Of a stretch of DNA of 64,000 nucleotides, positions 56,604 to 64,000 are shown piece after piece. Below the pieces are notes generated by a model. It saw only the letters and a list, made by a program, of their open reading frames with translations, was not told where the DNA came from and did not search any database. The translations under genes were made by a program, and so were the position numbers. How positions within the stretch are numbered: the stretch's first letter is position 1; each line of letters begins with the position of its first letter. Source of the DNA: Buxus sempervirens (lineage: Eukaryota > Streptophyta > Magnoliopsida > Buxales > Buxaceae); assembly GCA_947561395.2 (NCBI GenBank), contig OX387183.1, positions 2,055,883 to 2,119,882 of the forward strand, given 5' to 3'.

Positions 56604-56791
56604 CTGCTACGAGAAAATGAAAACACTATCTCATTAGAATTATAGTTGATCAGATAAGAAAGAAGTGCATATCGTTCACATAGAAAATCATGCATCCGTG
56701 CTCTAATTGGTGCATTCTATTTTAACAATCGTTTCAAAGGAATAGAAATTAATTTTTTAAATTGAATGCACAAATCACAATATCCTGTGTA

Positions 56792-57858
56792 TAGGGGCGA
56801 TTCAAACTTTTTGGGGCCTTAGGCAAGATCATAAAAATATTGCCTTTTAATTTTAAAAAAAATTTAATATTAAATTGTAAATTTATGTCTTGCTTTTTTA
56901 GATACAAAATTTCTAATTAAACTCTTGTATTCAAGTTTAGCCAATAAATCATTTTTGATAGATAAAATTACTAAATCGTTAAAGCAATTAGTACCTTCTA
57001 TTGGTACTTTGCCTCAATGCATGGGTAACGACACTTTCGCTTCCAGCATTCAGCGGTTGGACCTCTTCCGGTAAATCAGTAACGTGCACTCGAATATCGG
57101 TCTAAAGGCAAACTCAATAGCAATATCATTTTTTGATTTCAGAAGCAAATAAGAAGAGAAGATATGTGTGAGCGGATGGCTCTTTCATTTTCACAAAAGA
57201 TAAAAACCCTAAGCCCCATTTTCCCTTTTTAAAAAAGATTTACAGAGAAAATAATTGGTTTCTATAAAAATGAGAAAGAGAAAACAATGGGGGCTTTACT
57301 CATTATGCGGTACCATTAGTGAGGGGTGGGTCCACAAAAAAAAAAGGAAAAATTATGAAAAGGGTTACTTTTTAAAATATTTATAAAACAGTCCACTAAG
57401 ATGCCAAATTGTAGAAAAGGGCCATTTTTCAACCTGAATAGTCACTTTTTAAAAATAATTAAAAATAACGCCATTTTATTATAGCCAAAACGCGCTTGTG
57501 TCAACGTATGATGCGCTCGTATCTCACGTAAAATGTGCTTGTGTCCCATGTAAAATAAATTTGTGTCCCGTGTAAGAAGTTTGCATCCCATCTCATATAC
57601 AATGTGCTTGTGTCCCAAGTAAAGTGATCCCCAAATTTAATTATTTTTGAAAAGTGATCTTGTAATTTAATTTCGATGGACTTTTTTTTATTATCAATGA
57701 AAAGAGGCCCTTTCTTGTAATTCGGCATCTTAGTGGACTGTTTTTTATAAATATTTTTAAAAAGTGACCCTTTTTCATAATTTTCCAAAAAAAAGTTGGG
57801 AAAAATTTGCCTTAGTGGGGGGACTTAGGCGGTGGCCTACCCCTTTGAGCCGCCCCTG
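56792..57858. mobile_element. Non-autonomous hAT element, 1,067 bp
   Basis: Ends TAGGGGCGATTCAAA and, reversed, CAGGGGCGGCTCAAA; 8-bp flanks CCTGTGTA (56784-56791) and CCCGTGTA (57859-57866). The second unit has the single site TCCCGTGTAGAGG at 62,424-62,436. No transposase is recognised. A foldback element is nested at 57349-57789. Confidence 0.85.
57349..57789. mobile_element. Foldback element nested in the hAT element
   Basis: Inverted arms of about 80-90 bp containing AACAGTCCACTAAGATGCC, with outer parts AAAATTATGAAAAGGGT(T/C)AC. The centre repeats GTGTCCC(A/G)TGTAA and GTGCTTGTGTCCC phrases. Superfamily not clear. Confidence 0.65.
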
Positions 57859-57904
57859 CCCGTGTAGAGGCAGTGCAGCATTTTGACTGTGGATGATTTG
57901 TAAG

Positions 57905-58172
57905 GTTTTTTTTTTTTTTTTTTGGGGTAAAGGCAAGGCCTTTGCACTTTCATTGATACAAAATGAGCTTATAACATCATTGGCCAAAGACCGAAATAGA
58001 ACATAGCTACATTCATGCACTGTTGATAGAACATAAAAGAGATAAGAAAATTGAGCATCTTGATACTCCACAGAACTGAATACATTGTTGAAGAAACCTA
58101 GACATGTGACCACAGCCACAACATCCAACGGAAAACCGTTGATAGAGTCTGGAAAAGGGTTCAGCCGGAGGC
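57905..58172 (-). mobile_element. LINE (L1-type) 3' end, unit 1
   Basis: Insertion with a long T-run at its left (the poly-A tail on the minus strand) and 14-bp target-site duplications GGATGATTTGTAAG at 57891-57904 and 58173-58186. On the minus strand it encodes a short L1 C-terminal stretch (GFPLDVVAVVTCLGF..) and ends with the usual AATGAAAGTGCAAAGGCC region before the tail. 5'-truncated to about 270 bp. Shared with unit 2, so older than the duplication. Confidence 0.85.
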
Positions 58173-58186
58173 GGATGATTTGTAAG

Positions 58187-58566
58187 TTGTTGCACAAAAC
58201 ATACAGATTTTACATCGTTTGGCTTTTAATGCCTACATCCGCGGCAAAGATAATGAGAAAATCCAATTAGAAACAAAAAATGAATTTGAGAAAATCCAAT
58301 TAGAAACAAAAAATGAATTTCAAAAGGCACTTCTGCGCACAGTGAATGCCTTAAAAAAAGGCTGCACGAATTCCAAAGCTTGTACAAGAAGTTTCTATAA
58401 CTTCAATAGATCTCCGTATCTTGCTGCTCACAAAGAATTATTTCCATCTTGTATCTTACCTCAAAAAAATTCGGGTCGGGGGCTCTACCCTAGAACAACA
58501 TCCTATTAGGCACTCATGGACCCACCAATGACCTCTTGAATTAAGGCTTTCCCAGGTGCAACATAC
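58187..58566. other. Former thioredoxin intron 2 sequence, unit 1
   Basis: Homologous to 62,745-63,239, which is intron 2 of the intact thioredoxin gene. It contains a 28-bp direct repeat of a GAGAAAATCCAATTAGAAAC segment (58,255 and 58,283) absent from unit 2. No exon. Confidence 0.6.
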
Positions 58567-58865
58567 CGAAATAATCGAAGAAAAGGAAAACGATGATTTC
58601 TATAAATTAAGAATCATAACTCCATGTAGATAACAATATACTTGAGCACAAGGGTAAATGTTATAGATTAGAAATATGTAGTTATTTAGAGGTATTTTAG
58701 TCGAAAAGCTGCTTCATTAAGATGAAATTAACTAGTTTAGCTTTTGGGATTTATGTGAAAGACTTAACCATATATTTATGGTACATCCCCTATTTTTGGA
58801 GACGAGTTTACTCGTAAATCACCCTATCCAAGTAACTCGGTCGATGCCATATCAGCTGGTCTCTC

Positions 58866-58995
58866 ACGCTGAAAGATTTGCTAGTCCAATGGTGGAAGGT
58901 GTGTACACATAGACTTCATGTACCTATGTAGATACATACATCACCGTTGGATCAGCGGATCTTCTAGCCAAGGGCTCCAGCAAATTTCAAGTCAA
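58866..58995. repeat. Foldback repeat, GTTGGTCCAACG family (copy 5)
   Basis: Unit 2 counterpart of 53586-53720, with arms GCTGAAAGATTTGCTAGTCC and GTTGGATCAGCGGATCTTCT. Confidence 0.75.
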
Positions 58996-59794
58996 CTTGG
59001 CCAGTCCAATTTTCTGAGTTACTCGCAAGTTTTTAAACAATGCCTTTCACAGGCAAAATAGTGACCCCATAATCCAAGCTAAGGTGTCTAAATAATCTTT
59101 TATCATCTACTGAGAAAGTGGTGCAGATTTTTGGTTTGGAAGTAAGGGTGATAATTTTAGGCCCGACGAGCCGAGCTTTGTTTAAATTGAGTTTGGGCTT
59201 GAATTTTGAGGCCCACGGGCTTACTTGGCTATTTTTAAATCAGGACCAGGCTTGGGCTAGGCATGTTAAAGCCCAACCCATCTAGGCACAACCCAGTTTT
59301 GGATGCCATTGCATGTACAAAACTAACTAGTTTAATATTTCTATGCATATCTTAAACTAGTTTTGTAATATTACTAATTCATTTTAAAAATTTTTTTTTG
59401 TGATACTTTGTTTTTGTTTAATTGTTTGAAATATAAGTATAAAAAAACCTTTATTATTGATAAGTATAAAAATTACAAGTATTTTTAATTTTGATAAAAT
59501 TACAAAAAATTAAAGAAATGACAAAAACTGGGCTTAACCAGGCCCAACACAGGCTTCTTTTTTTCATTTAAGGGTTGGGCTTTGGTTTATGTTTGAGGCC
59601 CAAAAACTCGAGTTCGGGTAAGCCCTAGCCTTTGCACGTAAAATTGTCACATTTTTCTTTTTTTGGGAAGCTTCTTATGGGCTCTCAACATCTATGTGCT
59701 TGACCGTTAGGCGTATATATGTATAATATTGAGTGGTCATGCCTAATATTGCTTGCCCCACAAGCCCTAATGTACTTACGTTCACGTTTCAAAT

Positions 59795-60007
59795 AGAATG
59801 AAATTGTCTGTGGCTTTTTCCTGAAATGCTCTTGATGCAATCTTGAGATGCTGTCATGTGGAGTATTTCATATCTAATGTTTTGTCATGTGGATCCCACT
59901 TGAAAACAATTAAAATAACGAAAAACCATTAGCCCTGAGATGTTACAAATGACAGCATCTCACGGATCGGGGAACATTTCAGGGAAAGGCCACCGACGAT
60001 TTCATTC
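59795..60007. mobile_element. Mutator-like MITE upstream of the membrane protein gene (unit 2)
   Basis: 213 bp; ends AGAATGAAATTGTCTGTGG and, reversed, GAATGAAATCGTC; exact direct repeat CGTTTCAAAT at 59785-59794 and 60008-60017. Inner arms GATGCTGTCATGTGGAG and GACAGCATCTCACGG. Confidence 0.78.
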
Positions 60008-60250
60008 CGTTTCAAATCTGTGTACCGTTTAAAAAGAATGTATGCCACGTCACTCCATTATCCTTTTCTACACGTGACATTATAATAATAATAATACTCT
60101 TTGAACCTTTCTCCTCCTTTCTTTGAAGTTTGAACAAATCGTACAGGTGAATCAAGGAGCTTTCTTCTCCAGAACTTCTCGAGTTCTATAGAAATGAAGT
60201 CAAAGAGGCGGCTTCATTCTCGTTATCATCTAACTCGTCCCTTCTCCTCT

Positions 60251-60257
60251 TATATAA
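60251..60257 (+). promoter_or_regulatory. TATA box of the membrane protein gene, unit 2
   Basis: TATATAA in CTCTTATATAAGAGCC, 108 bases before the start codon, same arrangement as unit 1. Confidence 0.75.
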
Positions 60258-60358
60258 GAGCCAGAGCTTTAGCTTCCAAGGCATCGATTCCTTAATTTGC
60301 TTCTTACCCATTAATTGAGCCTCTGCGTACGTACCTCTCTTCTCAAGTTCTCGTCAAG

Positions 60359-60643
60359 ATGGTGTTCGACGGCGACGTAGTGGACATGCTGGTGAAGGTA
60401 GCCATGTTCGTGCTGGTTCAAGGTCTGGTTTATCTCATCCTTTCCAATTCTTCCAACATCTTCTCTGAAACCAAGAGGAGCAGATCATTCAACTTCAGAC
60501 CTGCTCGTTCGGTTAGTGTTCGGCGATTTCTTGCCGCTCTCTCCGATTTGCCGGCCGGCGGTGAGCCGTCTCCTCAGTCGAGGGTTTCGAACTCGCCGAC
60601 CCAAGAATCTTCCCCGCGGTTGAGGATCACAGATCTTAATTAG
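60359..60643 (+). CDS. Small single-span membrane protein, unit 2 copy, 94 aa
   Basis: Residues 1-82 match the unit 1 protein with only K30N and M64L. A 2-nt difference near 60,612 (TCTTCCCCGCGG against TCTTCCGCGG) moves the last codons into another frame, so the tail reads SPRLRITDLN instead of SAVKDHRS. The membrane span (10-29), the basic Ser/Arg stretch and AALSDLPAGGEPSP are intact, and the promoter with TATA box is duplicated too. Both copies could be expressed. Function unknown. Confidence 0.8.
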   Translation: MVFDGDVVDMLVKVAMFVLVQGLVYLILSNSSNIFSETKRSRSFNFRPARSVSVRRFLAALSDLPAGGEPSPQSRVSNSPTQESSPRLRITDLN

Positions 60644-60940
60644 TCGGGATGTGGGGGACTTACAATTAAAAATTTATGATTGATCCCCCTTTTGTTGTTT
60701 TAGGATGGGAGTTTTTATTGCTTGTATATTGAGTGGATTTAGATGTTAGGAGCATTCTTTTAATTGGAATTTGATTTAGTTACGCTTATATCTGGCCTTT
60801 GCTCTAATTTATTGATCCAGATCTCTTCCTTTCATCTTTTACGAATTTAGATCATCAACTAAAATGGATCAGAGTTGAAATGGTTAGTGGATTGTGGTTG
60901 AGATGCTAAAGGCTGCGTTTGGATGTCAAGATCATGCAAT

Positions 60941-61196
60941 GAAATGGAAGAAAAACTTCTTCTATTTTAGGTGAAATGAATTTTTTTAATAAACGCACTA
61001 ACCATACTTTCCGACAGGGGAACAAGGTAGCAGATTCCCTAGCAAATTTTGCTTTGGAAAATTTATCATGTACTTGGCTTTCGAAACCCCCTCCTTTTCT
61101 TGCTTCGCTTCTGAGTGATGATGCAAGAGGGAGGGTGTCTGTAAGGAATGTCACTGTTTCCGGTTAATGAAATTTTCGTTTTCCATAAAAAAAAAA
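60941..61196 (+). mobile_element. LINE (L1-type) 3' end with RNase H tail, unit 2 only
   Basis: Plus-strand frame NHTFRQGNKVADSLANFALE continues through WLSKPPPFLASLLSDDARG to a TAA at 61165-61167, then an A10 tail. HxxRxxNxxADxLA is the C-terminal motif of the RNase H domain of plant L1 elements. Unit 1 lacks the block (joint at 55,640), so it inserted after the duplication. 5'-truncated. Confidence 0.82.
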
Positions 61197-61449
61197 TGAT
61201 TTCAGAGACATACGCTAGCTTCTTTTTGTTTCTCATTGAAGCAGTTTAAACATACATCCTAAACAATTTCTAATAAATTTTTTTTCTCTACAAGGTATAA
61301 AAACTTGGTGCTGGTGCCGGTATAATTGACTTCTAAACACACCCTAAAGATTAAACATATTCAATTACAGGATATAAACTGAATATCTGTATTTATAAGG
61401 ATATTAGGGGAATCCACGTAACAAAGAAGTCCCGGCGAATTAAGTGTCT

Positions 61450-61690
61450 TCTTCTTTTGAAGTCGGATGTTCCGATGCTTCCATGTGGAGCATTCTATGA
61501 TTAGTGCTTTTCACTTTTCGTAAATGTTTTATATGAAGCCTACGAATGGGCATTGTCTACAGCGTCCGCTGTAGGATGCAAATCCGAAGCCTACTCATAC
61601 AAACATTTATTATAGGATGCATGCTCTATGTGAAAACATCCCACTTTACAAGGAAGATCTAATTTTGGCCCACATCATAGACAATTTCAT
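61450..61690. mobile_element. Mutator-like MITE, diverged (unit 2), with a 42-bp insertion inside
   Basis: Counterpart of 55868-56070. The 42-bp insertion at 61544-61585 is flanked by GAAGCCTAC on both sides. Confidence 0.5.
61544..61585. mobile_element. 42-bp minimal foldback insertion with a 9-bp duplication
   Basis: Flanked by exact GAAGCCTAC at 61535-61543 and 61586-61594; unit 1 has a single GAAACCTAC (near 55,953). It holds the perfect inverted pair CTACAGCG-TC-CGCTGTAG, and its two halves resemble each other inverted (..GCATTGTCTACAGCG.. and ..GCATCCTACAGCG..). The same tip occurs at 17,327-17,345. Confidence 0.65.
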
Positions 61691-61837
61691 TTTGTTACTT
61701 ATGATGCTCATAACTAACCTGAAAAACCAGAAAAAATTTAAGGGCATTTTGGATACAAAATGTCGAGGAAAAAAACCTATATAATATATACAAATCGGTG
61801 GTTTGATAGTGAGAGAAAAATTAAAAATCACGTCCAT

Positions 61838-64000
<2,163 letters not shown>

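Larger units (their letters stand above)
52902..58566. repeat. Tandem duplication 2, unit 1 (5,665 bp)
   Basis: It starts with CGAAATAATCGAAGAAAAGG at 52,902, repeated at 58,567. Gene content: small membrane protein gene, relic thioredoxin 3' exons, LINE end. Unique insertions: hAT MITE 53235-53585, hAT 56792-57858 and a 21-bp LINE-tail footprint. Confidence 0.88.

Noticed and set aside
57501-57788. Frame with repeated TWDTSTLYMRW-type phrases
   Set aside because: It comes from the GTGTCCC phrase repeats in the core of the nested foldback element.

Overview
This is nuclear DNA of a flowering plant. The evidence is large AT-rich introns with GT-AG borders, plant-type Mn-CDF metal tolerance protein (MTP) genes, a plastid WCRKC thioredoxin gene, a nuclear-type tRNA-Ser(GCT), and a dense load of hAT, Mutator-like, CACTA, Helitron, LINE and SINE pieces typical of plants. 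The species cannot be fixed from the sequence. I recognised no LTR retroelement or other virus-like element.

Layout. (1) 1-11 kb: the end of an unrecognised reading frame, then plus-strand MTP material: a broken two-exon fragment (A1, 654-1168), a complete seven-exon gene (A2, 2928-8482), the first exon of a small unknown gene (9681-9790) and a single broken MTP exon (D, 9890-10088). (2) 11-16.9 kb: gene-poor DNA with transposon pieces. (3) 17.46-50.4 kb: two head-to-tail units. Unit 1 is about 17,462-32,127 and unit 2 about 32,128-50,410. Each holds, on the minus strand, an orphan 190-nt coding exon, a full-length MTP locus (B, 20009-25850, broken; C, 38681-44239, intact) and a small two-exon gene. 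Unit 2 is longer mainly because a 3.94-kb CACTA element sits in it; that element carries an exon of an NSUN/RsmB-type RNA methyltransferase. The A2 block is an inverted relative of the same unit. (4) 51.5-52.8 kb: seven 98-bp tandem repeats invaded by a hAT MITE, then tRNA-Ser. (5) 52.9-64 kb: a second tandem duplication with a 5.67-kb period. It holds two copies of a small membrane-protein gene (55022 and 60359), one complete-looking thioredoxin gene running off the right edge (61838-64000, minus) and its 5'-truncated relic (56216-56603).

How it fits together. MTP proteins of this group move Mn2+ out of the cytosol into endomembrane compartments. Of five MTP loci only C looks fully sound, A2 is full length with two altered conserved glycines, and B, A1 and D are decayed. 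The paired duplicates act as mutual empty-site controls, so many small insertions (hAT, Helitron, SINE and LINE footprints of 16-31 bp) can be read with their target-site duplications from this window alone.
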